Below are positions 51,342 through 60,069 of a stretch of DNA of 64,000 nucleotides, piece after piece. The notes beneath the pieces are model-generated. The model saw only the letters and a program-made list of their open reading frames with translations. It was not told where the DNA came from and did no database searches. Both the position numbers and the translations under genes were made by a program. This DNA is from Verrucomicrobiota bacterium (GTDB lineage Bacteria; Verrucomicrobiota; Verrucomicrobiia; Limisphaerales; Pedosphaeraceae), in the NCBI GenBank assembly GCA_021325145.1, contig JAJPHR010000048.1, positions 1 through 64,000 of the forward strand, written 5' to 3'. The stretch's first letter is position 1, and the number at the start of each line of letters is the position of its first letter.

Positions 51342-53572
51342 ATGCAGCAGCCACCGACGTCCAAACCGTCAAAGAACCAGCCAAACAAGAACAGCGGGTC
51401 TCGGGCATCGAGACTTTCAAATACGATAATAAAATCGTCCGCGCCTTCGCGATCGCCACGGTTATCTGGGGCATTGTGGGCATGAGCGCCGGGCTGTTGG
51501 CGGCCGTGCAGCTGTTTTTCCCGGCAGCCAACCTTAACCTGCAATTCGTGACCTTTGGACGACTGCGCCCGCTCCACACCAACGCGGTGATCTTCGCGTT
51601 CGTGGGCAACGGCATGTTCATGGGCATCTATTACTCGCTTCAACGCCTGTGCCGGGCGCGGATGTTTAGCGATAGCCTGAGCTGGCTCAATTTCTGGGGC
51701 TGGAACGCCATCATCGTCTCTGCCGCCATTACGCTGCCACTCGGCTTTACCAGCAGCAAGGAATACGCGGAATTGGAATGGCCGATTGACATTGCCATCG
51801 CCGTCATCTGGGTGACTTTCACCGTCAACCTGATCGGCACCATCCTCAAGCGCCGGGAAAAGCACCTCTACGTGGCGATTTGGTTCTACATCGCCACGGC
51901 TCTCACGGTGGCGATGTTGCACATTGTGAACTCGCTCGAAATCCCGGTCACGATGTGGAAGAGCTACTCAGTCTATGCCGGGGTTCAGGATGCGCTCGTC
52001 CAATGGTGGTACGGGCACAACGCCGTGGCCTTCTTCCTCACAACTCCCTACCTCGGATTGATGTATTACTTTCTGCCGAAAGCCGCGAACCGCCCCGTCT
52101 TTTCGTATCGGCTCTCCATCATTCATTTCTGGGCGTTGATCTTCATTTACATCTGGGCCGGGCCGCATCACCTGCTTTACACCGCCCTGCCCGAATGGGC
52201 GCAATCCCTGGGCATGGTTTTCTCGGTGATGTTGGTTGCCCCCTCCTGGGGCGGCATGCTGAATGGGCTGCTGACACTCCGCGGCGCGTGGGACAAGGTG
52301 CGCCAGGATCCCATGCTCAAATTCATGGTGGTGGCAGTGACTGCTTACGGCATGGCCACGCTCGAGGGACCGACGCTCGCAATCAAGAGCGTCAACTCGC
52401 TCTCGCATTACACGGACTGGACCATCGCGCACGTCCACACGGGCGCGCTGGGTTGGAACGGCTTTCTCACCTTCAGCATGCTGTATTATCTCTTCCCGCG
52501 CCTCTACAACACGAAGCTCTGGTCCACCCGGCTCGCCAATTATCACTTTTGGATCGCGCTGCTCGGAATGATGTTCTACATCGTGCCGATGTACTGGAGC
52601 GGCATCACCCAGGGAATGATGTGGAAACAGTTCACCAAGGACGGCTTTCTCCAGTATCCGAATTTCTTGGAAACCGTCATCCAGATCATCCCCATGTATC
52701 GGCTGCGTGCCATCGGCGGATCGCTTTATCTCATCGGCGCCTGGATAATGGCGTTCAACTTGTGGAAGACCGCTCGCAGCGGGGTATTCTCGCCCGATAC
52801 CGAAGCACAGGCGGCGGTTGCCATTCCGTCGCACACCGAAAAGAAGCGCTGGAGCCATCGCGCGTTGGAAGCCAAACCGATGCTGCTGACCTCCCTGGCC
52901 TTTGGCGCTGTCGCCATCGGCGGCCTCCTCGAAATTGTTCCCATGATCGTCGTAAAGGAAAATGTTCCCACCATTGCGAGCGTGAGACCTTATTCGTCCC
53001 TGGAGTTGCTGGGCCGCGACATTTACATCCGTGAAGGCTGCGTTGGCTGCCATTCCCAGATGATCCGTCCGCTCCGCTCCGAAACGGAACGTTACGGCGA
53101 ATATTCCAAGGCCGGCGAGTTCGTCTATGACCATCCGTTTCTATGGGGCTCGAAACGAACCGGGCCTGACCTGCATCGCATTGGCGGCAAGTATCCCGAC
53201 GCCTGGCATTATAATCACCTGGATGATCCGCGTTCGACTTCACCCGGTTCCATCATGCCGCGCTACCCCTGGCTGCTGACCCAGAAGTTGGAAACCAATT
53301 CGCTGCCGGCTCGCATCGGCGCTTTGCGCAAAGTCGGCGTGCCTTATCCGACCGGATACGAAGCCAAAGCGCTGGCGGAACTAAAGGCGCAGCAGGCAAA
53401 AGTCGTGTTGAACCTTAAAGTCGGCTCCGTCACATCGGACCCGGACGCAGAAATCATCGCTTTGATCGCCTACCTGCAGCGCTTGGGCACCGACATCCGG
53501 GCCACGCCCACCGCCGCGCCTGCGCCGCAAAAGACCGCCCAAGTGGCGCAACCAATCCAAAACACCAACTGA
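51338..53572 (+). CDS. ccoNO: cbb3 cytochrome oxidase subunits I and II fused (CcoN-CcoO)
   Basis: 744 residues. The CcoN part (1-480) has 12 membrane helices with His80 (RPLHTNAV), His227 (WWYGHNAV), His277/278 (WAGPHHLLY) and His365/His367 (IAHVHTGALGWNG), which cover heme b, CuB and heme b3. A linker with a further helix (about 515-540) leads to the CcoO cytochrome c domain, with CVGCHSQM near residue 567 and MPRYPWLL as Met-ligand region. The fused N-O arrangement is known from Bacteroidetes and Verrucomicrobia. It reduces O2 to water with high affinity and pumps protons. Confidence 0.95.
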   Translation: MNAAATDVQTVKEPAKQEQRVSGIETFKYDNKIVRAFAIATVIWGIVGMSAGLLAAVQLFFPAANLNLQFVTFGRLRPLHTNAVIFAFVGNGMFMGIYYSLQRLCRARMFSDSLSWLNFWGWNAIIVSAAITLPLGFTSSKEYAELEWPIDIAIAVIWVTFTVNLIGTILKRREKHLYVAIWFYIATALTVAMLHIVNSLEIPVTMWKSYSVYAGVQDALVQWWYGHNAVAFFLTTPYLGLMYYFLPKAANRPVFSYRLSIIHFWALIFIYIWAGPHHLLYTALPEWAQSLGMVFSVMLVAPSWGGMLNGLLTLRGAWDKVRQDPMLKFMVVAVTAYGMATLEGPTLAIKSVNSLSHYTDWTIAHVHTGALGWNGFLTFSMLYYLFPRLYNTKLWSTRLANYHFWIALLGMMFYIVPMYWSGITQGMMWKQFTKDGFLQYPNFLETVIQIIPMYRLRAIGGSLYLIGAWIMAFNLWKTARSGVFSPDTEAQAAVAIPSHTEKKRWSHRALEAKPMLLTSLAFGAVAIGGLLEIVPMIVVKENVPTIASVRPYSSLELLGRDIYIREGCVGCHSQMIRPLRSETERYGEYSKAGEFVYDHPFLWGSKRTGPDLHRIGGKYPDAWHYNHLDDPRSTSPGSIMPRYPWLLTQKLETNSLPARIGALRKVGVPYPTGYEAKALAELKAQQAKVVLNLKVGSVTSDPDAEIIALIAYLQRLGTDIRATPTAAPAPQKTAQVAQPIQNTN

Positions 53573-53579
53573 ACGACTT

Positions 53580-53780
53580 ATGATCCAGCACATGGTTGAA
53601 AAAATCGGAGGCATTGCGAATTACGGAATGATTTCGATTTGCCTGTTTTTTGTCGTGTTCACCTGCGCCCTGGTTTGGGCGTTCCGACTGAAAGGAAAGT
53701 TCCTGAGCACCATGGGTTCCCTGCCCTTGGAAGACGAGACAGAAGCTCCGGCCGCGAAAGGAGAAGCTCATCATGAATGA
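53580..53780 (+). CDS. ccoQ: cbb3 oxidase small subunit CcoQ
   Basis: 66 residues, 7 nt after ccoNO. One membrane helix (YGMISICLFFVVFTCALVWA) followed by FRLKGKFLSTMGSLPLED, as in FixQ/CcoQ proteins. Its end overlaps the ccoP start by 8 nt. CcoQ stabilises the complex; the family is short and poorly conserved, so position is a large part of the evidence. Confidence 0.85.
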   Translation: MIQHMVEKIGGIANYGMISICLFFVVFTCALVWAFRLKGKFLSTMGSLPLEDETEAPAAKGEAHHE

Positions 53781-54354
53781 AGAAAATGATCCGTTGTTGT
53801 TGGACCACGAAGTCGATGGCATTCGAGAGTTGGATAACAATCTGCCGCGTTGGTGGGTCTGGTTGTTCAATCTGACAATCATCTTCGCTGTCGTTTACAT
53901 GGGTTACTACCATGTCATCGGTGCAGGCGACCTCCAGGTTCCCGCTTACCAGAAGGAATGGCAGAAAGGTGAAGCGCTCAAGGCCGCAGCCCTGGCCCGG
54001 TTTGAAGCCGCGCTGGGCACACTGGAACCATCCAAGGACCCGGCGGTGCTGGCGCAAGGGCAGCACACGTTTGTGACTTTGTGCGCCCCCTGCCATCGCG
54101 CCGACGGCGGCGGACTGGTGGGACCAAATCTTTGCGACGACTACTGGATTCACGGTTCCAATTTCGTGGACAACGTCCGCACGATTCTGAACGGGGTTCC
54201 GGAAAAGGGCATGTTGACGTGGAAAGGTGTGCTGAAGCCGAACGAGATCCATGCCGTGGCCAGTTACATCTACACTCTGCGTGGCACCCATCCGTCCAAT
54301 CCCAAACCGCCGGAAAATCAGCAGCAACCGGAAAAACCGAGCGCCTTTGAATGA
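53773..54354 (+). CDS. ccoP: cbb3 oxidase subunit III, monoheme form (CcoP)
   Basis: 193 residues. DHEVDGIRELDNNLPRWWVWL is the usual CcoP start, followed by one membrane helix (FNLTIIFAVVYMGYYHV). Only one heme c site is present (CAPCH, residues 104-108) with a Met in VPEKGMLTW; classical CcoP is about 300 residues with two hemes. The single-heme form matches the Bacteroidetes-like layout with fused CcoNO. It passes electrons to CcoO. Confidence 0.92.
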   Translation: MNEENDPLLLDHEVDGIRELDNNLPRWWVWLFNLTIIFAVVYMGYYHVIGAGDLQVPAYQKEWQKGEALKAAALARFEAALGTLEPSKDPAVLAQGQHTFVTLCAPCHRADGGGLVGPNLCDDYWIHGSNFVDNVRTILNGVPEKGMLTWKGVLKPNEIHAVASYIYTLRGTHPSNPKPPENQQQPEKPSAFE

Positions 54355-55838
54355 GCATGGCCGCTGCCAAATCTCCGAAGCCAGTCCGGCCCGGCTCAAC
54401 GCCGGCCCACGATGGAAATGGGGAGGACTTTCGTGACCATCTGGCGACGGCGGACAAGGATGGCAAACGCCGTTGGCTGTATCCGAAGAAGGCCTCCGGC
54501 CGCTTTTATCATGCGCGGACTTACGTAAGCTGGCTGTTGCTGGCCATTATGTTCGCGGGGCCATTCGTTCGTATTAATGGGAACCCACTCCTGATGCTGA
54601 ACATTGTGGAACGCCGTTTCTCAATCCTTGGCCGGATGTTCTGGCCGCAGGATGTGGCGATTTTTGCCATCGCCACGTTGCTCTTCCTCACCAGCATCAT
54701 TGTGTTTACCACCGCCTTTGGGCGATTGTGGTGTGGCTGGACCTGCCCCCAAACACTGCTCATGGAGATGGTCTTTAGCAAGATCGAGCATTTCATCGAA
54801 GGCGATGCCGCCGCCCGCCGGGCGCTGGATGCGGCTCCGTTGAGCGCGACGAAGCTTGCGAAGAAGGCGGTCAAGCATGCGATTTTTTTCGGCCTCTCTT
54901 TCGTGATCGGCAACACGCTGCTCAGCTACATCATCGGCAGTGATCAACTCATCCGCATCTCCACCGACAATCCGCTGAACCATTTGCAGGGACTGGGATT
55001 CATGGTCCTGTTCACCATCATTTTTTATCTGATCTTTGCGCGTTTCCGCGAACAAGCCTGCACATTCATTTGCCCGTATGGCCGGTTCCAATCAACCATG
55101 CTCGATGAGAACAGCCTGGTCGTGGCCTACGATTACAAGCGCGGCGAGCGCCGTGAACCACTGCATCGCGGTGAATCCCCCGAGGAACGGCTGGCAAACG
55201 GCTATGGCGATTGCGTGAATTGCCATCAATGTGTCGCCGTCTGTCCGACCGGCATCGATATTCGCAACGGCACACAAATGGAGTGCGTCAACTGCACCGC
55301 TTGCATCGATGCTTGCGACGCCATCATGGACAAAATCGGCCGCGCGAGAGGTTTGGTTCGTTACGCCTCCCTCAATGCCATCGAACGTGGCGAGCGCTTT
55401 CGTTTCACGCCGCGCCTGTTCGCTTACACCTTCGTGCTTTGTGCGCTTGCCTCGGTGCTCGCGGTACTCGTCTTCACACGCTCCAGCGTGGACACTACCC
55501 TGTTGCGCGCCCCGGGCGCACTTTTTCAAACCACCCCCGCCGGCTGGATTGAGAACCTCTACACCCTTAAGTTGGTCAACAAAACCTCCCGCGACATTAC
55601 AGTTACACTGAAGCTCGAGAACCTGGACGGCAGGCTCACCGTGATGGGCGGGCAGGATCTTATTGTGCCGAAAGAGCAACTGGCCCAGTCGTCGGTTTTG
55701 ATCGAGCTGGACCCGGCGAAGCTGGAAGGAGCCAGCACCCGTTTAACAATCGGCGTTTATGCCGGCGGCAAGCGATTAGATGTCGTTAATACTGTGTTTA
55801 TCGGACCCCGGGATGGGGCGACCAATCACGCAAATTGA
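54351..55838 (+). CDS. ccoG: cbb3 oxidase accessory ferredoxin-like protein CcoG
   Basis: 495 residues with ATGA overlap to ccoP. Four to five membrane helices. CGWTCPQTLLMEMVF and CTFICPYGRFQSTML are characteristic, and two 4Fe-4S sites lie at CVNCHQCVAVCPTGIDIR and CVNCTACIDACD (about 290-325). The C-terminal 100 residues form an Ig-like periplasmic domain (FixG_C). CcoG is thought to reduce Cu(II) for delivery to CcoI and the oxidase. Confidence 0.94.
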   Translation: MSMAAAKSPKPVRPGSTPAHDGNGEDFRDHLATADKDGKRRWLYPKKASGRFYHARTYVSWLLLAIMFAGPFVRINGNPLLMLNIVERRFSILGRMFWPQDVAIFAIATLLFLTSIIVFTTAFGRLWCGWTCPQTLLMEMVFSKIEHFIEGDAAARRALDAAPLSATKLAKKAVKHAIFFGLSFVIGNTLLSYIIGSDQLIRISTDNPLNHLQGLGFMVLFTIIFYLIFARFREQACTFICPYGRFQSTMLDENSLVVAYDYKRGERREPLHRGESPEERLANGYGDCVNCHQCVAVCPTGIDIRNGTQMECVNCTACIDACDAIMDKIGRARGLVRYASLNAIERGERFRFTPRLFAYTFVLCALASVLAVLVFTRSSVDTTLLRAPGALFQTTPAGWIENLYTLKLVNKTSRDITVTLKLENLDGRLTVMGGQDLIVPKEQLAQSSVLIELDPAKLEGASTRLTIGVYAGGKRLDVVNTVFIGPRDGATNHAN

Positions 55839-55852
55839 AAAACCTTGCCATT

Positions 55853-56344
55853 ATGAATGCAACTGCACCCGCGGCCAAATCCAAACGAAACCCCTGGCCG
55901 ATGGCAATTATCGCCTACTTCATCCTGTTCGGCGCGTTCACAGCCGCACTCGTTACTTTTGCGACCCGGCAGAAAGAGGAGCTGGTAAGCCAAAGCTATT
56001 ATGACGAGGAGATCCGTTTTCAAACCCAACTTGAGAAGCTGCAGCGCACGCTTCCCCTCAATTCGCAAATGGCCGTCGGCTACGATTCCGCCCGCCAATC
56101 GATCACGATACATTTGCCCGCTGAACACGCCCAACGCGTGACGTCCGGGCACATCCGGTTGTATCGCCCTTCGGATTCCAGCCTCGACCAGGAAATCAAA
56201 CTGGGCGTGAACGCGGCGGGAATTCAAGAACTGGATGCGAAGCCGTTCAAGAGCGGCTTGTGGAAAGTGCGCCTTGAATGGACCGTCGGCGGCGAGGACT
56301 TTTTCCTGGATCAACCCATCGTTTTGAAGGCCAAAGGACTCTAA
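55853..56344 (+). CDS. ccoH: cbb3 assembly protein CcoH/FixH
   Basis: 163 residues from the ATG at 55853. One membrane helix (PMAIIAYFILFGAFTAALV), then KEELVSQSYYDEEIRFQTQL, the FixH hallmark. The rest is a periplasmic beta domain with KSGLWKVRLEWTVGGEDFF. It interacts with CcoI/CcoG during maturation. 14 nt after ccoG and 3 nt before the SafE-like gene. Confidence 0.88.
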   Translation: MNATAPAAKSKRNPWPMAIIAYFILFGAFTAALVTFATRQKEELVSQSYYDEEIRFQTQLEKLQRTLPLNSQMAVGYDSARQSITIHLPAEHAQRVTSGHIRLYRPSDSSLDQEIKLGVNAAGIQELDAKPFKSGLWKVRLEWTVGGEDFFLDQPIVLKAKGL

Positions 56345-56347
56345 GCC

Positions 56348-57028
56348 ATGGAACTTTGGGCGGCATTTTTCCTGGGCCTGGCCGGCAGCCTGCACTGCGC
56401 GGGCATGTGCGGCCCACTGGCCCTGGCCGCGCCCGGAGCAAAGGGCAACCCCCTCGCCGTCGTCCTTGGGCGGGTGGCTTACAATGTTGGTCGAGTGGTG
56501 ACCTATTGCCTCCTCGGAGCCGCCTTCGGCCTCGCTGGCCGGACTTTGGCCCTGATTGGAATCGGCAGGTGGCTATCGTTGGGCGCGGGCATGGCGATTC
56601 TCATTGTGCTGGCGGTTTCCGGGCGCGGCCGGTTCAATCCATGGCTGGCGAGAGTCGCCAGCTGGGTGCGCTCGCCACTGGGCAGCCTGTTGTCCCGGCG
56701 CGGCTTGACCGCGGGTTTTCTCCTGGGCGCTTGCAACGGATTATTGCCTTGCGGCCTGGTCTATGCCGCCTGCGCCACCGCGGGCGCAACCGGAGGATTG
56801 CTGCCGGGTGCGGGCCACATGTTGATGTTCGGCCTGGGAACGATACCGATGATGCTGGCGATAGGAGTCTTCGGAGTGAAACTCCAACTTGCGCTGCGCT
56901 TACGATTCCAGAAGTTGATTCCGATCGGCCTTGTGGCCTTGAGCGTGCTCCTCATCCTGCGCGGGGCTCTTTCGGGACCATCCACGGCGGGTCCTGCCAA
57001 TCGCCCTCATTGTCCTTTGTGCCGCTAG
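56348..57028 (+). CDS. SafE/TauE-like (DsbD_2) membrane protein of cbb3 clusters
   Basis: 226 residues, six membrane helices. GSLHCAGMCGPLALA at the N-terminus and ACNGLLPCGLVYAA at mid-length carry conserved cysteines typical of the UreH/SafE-like proteins that end cbb3 operons and are linked to copper or cytochrome biogenesis. The last residues (HCPLC) give another Cys pair. Automated pipelines often call it a sulfite exporter; the context supports a metal or thiol role in oxidase maturation instead. Confidence 0.85.
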   Translation: MELWAAFFLGLAGSLHCAGMCGPLALAAPGAKGNPLAVVLGRVAYNVGRVVTYCLLGAAFGLAGRTLALIGIGRWLSLGAGMAILIVLAVSGRGRFNPWLARVASWVRSPLGSLLSRRGLTAGFLLGACNGLLPCGLVYAACATAGATGGLLPGAGHMLMFGLGTIPMMLAIGVFGVKLQLALRLRFQKLIPIGLVALSVLLILRGALSGPSTAGPANRPHCPLCR

Positions 57029-57051
57029 CCTCCGGAGCCAATGGTTTCCCT

Positions 57052-57834
57052 TCACTTCGCCGGACGTCCGTAGATTTCCACTTCGGTGTATTCGTTCAGA
57101 GCGCTATCGGTGCTGCCGTGGGAATACAAGCGCACATAACGGGCGCGGCAGCCTTTGGCATCGATGATCTTGCCCTGGTAGGTTTCGAAATATTGGCGGT
57201 CGGCGCCGACGCCCAAGCCGGAACTGTTGTCACGGTCGTTGTTAAACAAAGTCCGCGCGTTCCCAGTGAAATCCGGGTCATCGGACGCCTGGACGATCAC
57301 CGATCGGTAGATTTTCGGAGTGTCATGAGCGTGCCAAACGACGATGGCGAAAATCTCGTGCGGCGCGCCGAAATCAAACTGCACCCATTGAAGTCCTTTC
57401 CGCAACAGGGCAGCGGCGTCTTCGGTCGCTTCCTTTTTGCCGTCGGTGATTCTCGCCAATTGGCTCGCGGTGACTCCTTTGTCGCTGCACGTGATTTTCT
57501 TGCCGGGCGCGACGTTCCGAACATCACTGGGAACCATCAACGGTGGCGCATTGGTGGGCGTGGGTTCGATCTCCACCCCGCGCGGAGCGTCCTTGGGAGT
57601 GCCCGCGAAGACCGGCTCGGGCAGTTTGAGTGTGAGCGGCACCAGCATCTCGGAACCGGATTTGGCCGCATCCTCCGCCAATAATGGGTTGCCGCCGACA
57701 GAAATGAAAACCGCCAGTAACGCCAGGCCAAAAAGCTCCCGCAATCGGCCGCCTTGTGGCGGCACGGAAGCGCGGCTTCGCACCGCTGGGGAACATTCGG
57801 CGTCTGTCGATTGAAGCAACAAACTTTTCCTCAT
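57052..57834 (-). CDS. Exported F5/8-type (discoidin-like) protein
   Basis: 260 residues. A long basic N-terminus precedes a signal core (LFGLALLAVFISVGGNPLLA). Residues about 115-255 look like a discoidin/galactose-binding jelly roll: ITDGKKEATEDAA, LQWVQFDFGAPHEIFAIVVW, and CRARYVRLYSHGSTDSALNEY ending EIYGRP. No catalytic residues. Probably binds glycans. Convergent with the cbb3 cluster and 31 nt after the HEAT-repeat gene, so transcribed with it. Confidence 0.78.
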   Translation of the reverse strand: MRKSLLLQSTDAECSPAVRSRASVPPQGGRLRELFGLALLAVFISVGGNPLLAEDAAKSGSEMLVPLTLKLPEPVFAGTPKDAPRGVEIEPTPTNAPPLMVPSDVRNVAPGKKITCSDKGVTASQLARITDGKKEATEDAAALLRKGLQWVQFDFGAPHEIFAIVVWHAHDTPKIYRSVIVQASDDPDFTGNARTLFNNDRDNSSGLGVGADRQYFETYQGKIIDAKGCRARYVRLYSHGSTDSALNEYTEVEIYGRPAK

Positions 57835-57865
57835 AACAAACGGGCGAGACTCAAGTTTCCTCGGA

Positions 57866-59812
57866 TCATTTTATTTTTTTCAACGCGGCCTGGGCCGCAG
57901 TGCGGGTGGCGGGTTTGACGGGCAGATCCAGAACTTTGTTCAACGCCATCCGGACTTCAGACGGGTGGCCGGAAGCGAGAGTTCCCGCGAGCTGAATCAC
58001 CGCCTGCTCCGCCTCTTCCTGAACCGCCGGGTCTGCGAGCAGCTTCGTGGCCAAGGCCAGCGACCCTTCGTCCGCGACAGCGCCCAGACCCGAAAGCACC
58101 ACGCGCTTTTCCGGTGTATCGAGTGGTGCATTAAGGATGTCAGTCAGAATTTGGAGTTTCTTCTCGTTCGAAAGTTTGACGTTCTCCTCCTGGGTGGCCA
58201 GCCGAACACAACCGCGAATGGCCAGCGGACGGGAGCTGGTCCCATCCTTGTCGCACGCCAGCTTTAACAGGTCCGGCAGCAATTCGCCGTCCCGGGTGTC
58301 GCACAGGGCGTGAATGGCCGCATCCCGTACGCGGGCGTCCTTGTCCACAGCGGCAGCGCGCAACGCGTCGCGCACGGGTTCCTGCGTCAACTCACTGCAT
58401 ACTGGCAACAAGGCCAGCCGGGCGTCCACTTCGCCGGTCTCGACCGTTTTCACCAGCGCGTCCACCTCCACCGGGCGATCGGGAGATTGCACGCGATCAT
58501 AAATCGCCGCGAGAGCATCCGCCGCGGCCGAGCGCGACTCGTCGGTGCGGGCATCGGCGACCAGGCGGACCAGGCGGGGAATTTGAGTGGCATCAGCCAG
58601 CATCCCGAGTGCTTGCAATGCCGTGGCACTCTCGGCAGCGTTCCCGGAGTTCGCCAGATTCAACAGGGTTGGCACCGCCGATTGATCGCCTCTTCCACCG
58701 AGCGCCAGAATCAACTCCGGCTCAACTTCCGGGGCCGCTGTTTTGAGCGCGGCCAGCAACTGGCGCGTCACCGGTCCGCGATTTAATTCCAGGAGCGATT
58801 GCCGGGCGGCCTTGCGTTCCGCGCCCGTGCTCGAAGCCGCCTTTTCCGCGAGCAACGGAACAACCGAATCATCTCCCAGCACTTCCATAGCGGTGATCGA
58901 TGCGATACGCACGCTTGAATCCGGACTGTCAGCCAGCTTCGCGATGGTGGGCAATGCGGCAAAGTCGCCACGCCGGGCCAAACACTCGATCAGCGCAATT
59001 TGAATCGGCGGCGGGACTTGCGGCAATAACCCGGTTAGGGCCGACGAAGCCTCCGCACCGTTCATTTCTGACGCAAGGCGCAGGGCGGCGGATTGAATCA
59101 TCCTGTCGTTGCCTGCAATGGCATTGGTCATCAGCGCGATTCCTTTGGTTCCGGAAGCGAGTATCATTCCGCGAAACGCGGCCAGCCGGATGCGATCGGC
59201 TTTTTCGCACGAATAAAGGCTTTCAAATGCCTTGAGCGCGGCCGCCGGCTTGCCGGCATCGAGCATACGATTGGCGCACATCAGTATGCCGTCCACCACC
59301 GCGTAGTGAAGCGAGTTGGTGGATTTGAGCGCCGCCGTTTGCAAAGACGCGAGGGCTTTGCGTCCGCCGATTCTTCCCATCGCCCCAGCGGCTGCAATTG
59401 CCGCGCCCTCGTCTGGCTTGGAAAGCAATATGGCCAATTGCGGCACCGCGGCCGGCTCGCCGCGCACCGCCAGCGAGTTGATGATGCCCTCCTGCATCAA
59501 TCCCGAAGTCCGGGTCAGGGCGCGAAGCAAGGCTTTGCCCGCCGCCGGATCAGGCATGGATTCGAGCGCATACCGGGCCGAATGAGAAAGCTGCTCGTCG
59601 AGCAGCAAAGGAGCGAGCGCCTGGACCGAGCGCGCGGTTCCCATCAACTTGAGCTGCGCACAAGCCTCGCCCTTCGCCCGTGGTGAAGCGGCGGGGGATT
59701 GCAATATTTTGATGAGGCTCTCCTCATTGGTTTGCCCGGCACGACACGCCGGCAATCCCGGGCCGGGCAGAAGTGAGAACACTAACATGGCAACCAGAGC
59801 GGTTCGTTTCAT
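57866..59812 (-). CDS. Exported HEAT-repeat protein
   Basis: 648 residues from the ATG at 59812 (MKRTALVAMLVFSLL), which gives a good signal peptide. An in-frame extension to 60073 is rejected because it crosses a palindrome and lacks protein character. The whole mature protein is an alpha-solenoid of about 15-18 HEAT/PBS-lyase-like repeats (SVQALAPLLLD, SVRIASITAMEVLGDDSVVP, TLLNLANSGNAAESATALQALG). Such solenoids are protein-protein scaffolds; exported forms are common in Verrucomicrobia and Planctomycetes. No enzymatic function can be assigned. Confidence 0.85.
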   Translation of the reverse strand: MKRTALVAMLVFSLLPGPGLPACRAGQTNEESLIKILQSPAASPRAKGEACAQLKLMGTARSVQALAPLLLDEQLSHSARYALESMPDPAAGKALLRALTRTSGLMQEGIINSLAVRGEPAAVPQLAILLSKPDEGAAIAAAGAMGRIGGRKALASLQTAALKSTNSLHYAVVDGILMCANRMLDAGKPAAALKAFESLYSCEKADRIRLAAFRGMILASGTKGIALMTNAIAGNDRMIQSAALRLASEMNGAEASSALTGLLPQVPPPIQIALIECLARRGDFAALPTIAKLADSPDSSVRIASITAMEVLGDDSVVPLLAEKAASSTGAERKAARQSLLELNRGPVTRQLLAALKTAAPEVEPELILALGGRGDQSAVPTLLNLANSGNAAESATALQALGMLADATQIPRLVRLVADARTDESRSAAADALAAIYDRVQSPDRPVEVDALVKTVETGEVDARLALLPVCSELTQEPVRDALRAAAVDKDARVRDAAIHALCDTRDGELLPDLLKLACDKDGTSSRPLAIRGCVRLATQEENVKLSNEKKLQILTDILNAPLDTPEKRVVLSGLGAVADEGSLALATKLLADPAVQEEAEQAVIQLAGTLASGHPSEVRMALNKVLDLPVKPATRTAAQAALKKIK

Positions 59813-59898
59813 ATAAGCTCGAAAAGTCCGAAAGGAGCGTAGAGCGCCGCCTTTAGGGAGGAAGGGAATAACGGTTTCAAAACGACAAGACGGCGCAA

Positions 59899-59983
59899 GG
59901 CGGGACACGCAGTCCTCGGCGCGACGCCGATGAGAGGGACGGTCTTGACAGTTCGCGGCGCGCCGAGGACTGCGCGCCCTGCC
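59899..59983. repeat. Long palindrome (REP-like)
   Basis: 25-nt arms at 59899-59923 and 59959-59983 are complementary at about 22 of 25 positions and separated by 35 nt. The core GCAGTCCTCGGCGCG is perfect. It lies in the 257-bp gap between the HEAT-repeat and oxidoreductase genes and resembles the palindrome at 48371. Confidence 0.7.
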
Positions 59984-60069
59984 CGGCTGTCGCTTGGAAG
60001 CATTCGTGTTTGGCGGCAAGGCGCCAACTCTGTGGTTACATCGAAGTTCATGATTTAACGCGTTCCATT

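Noticed and set aside
56348..57028. Sulfite exporter function for the SafE-like protein
   Set aside because: The name comes from family labels only; cysteine motifs and position at the end of a cbb3 cluster favour a role in copper or cytochrome maturation.
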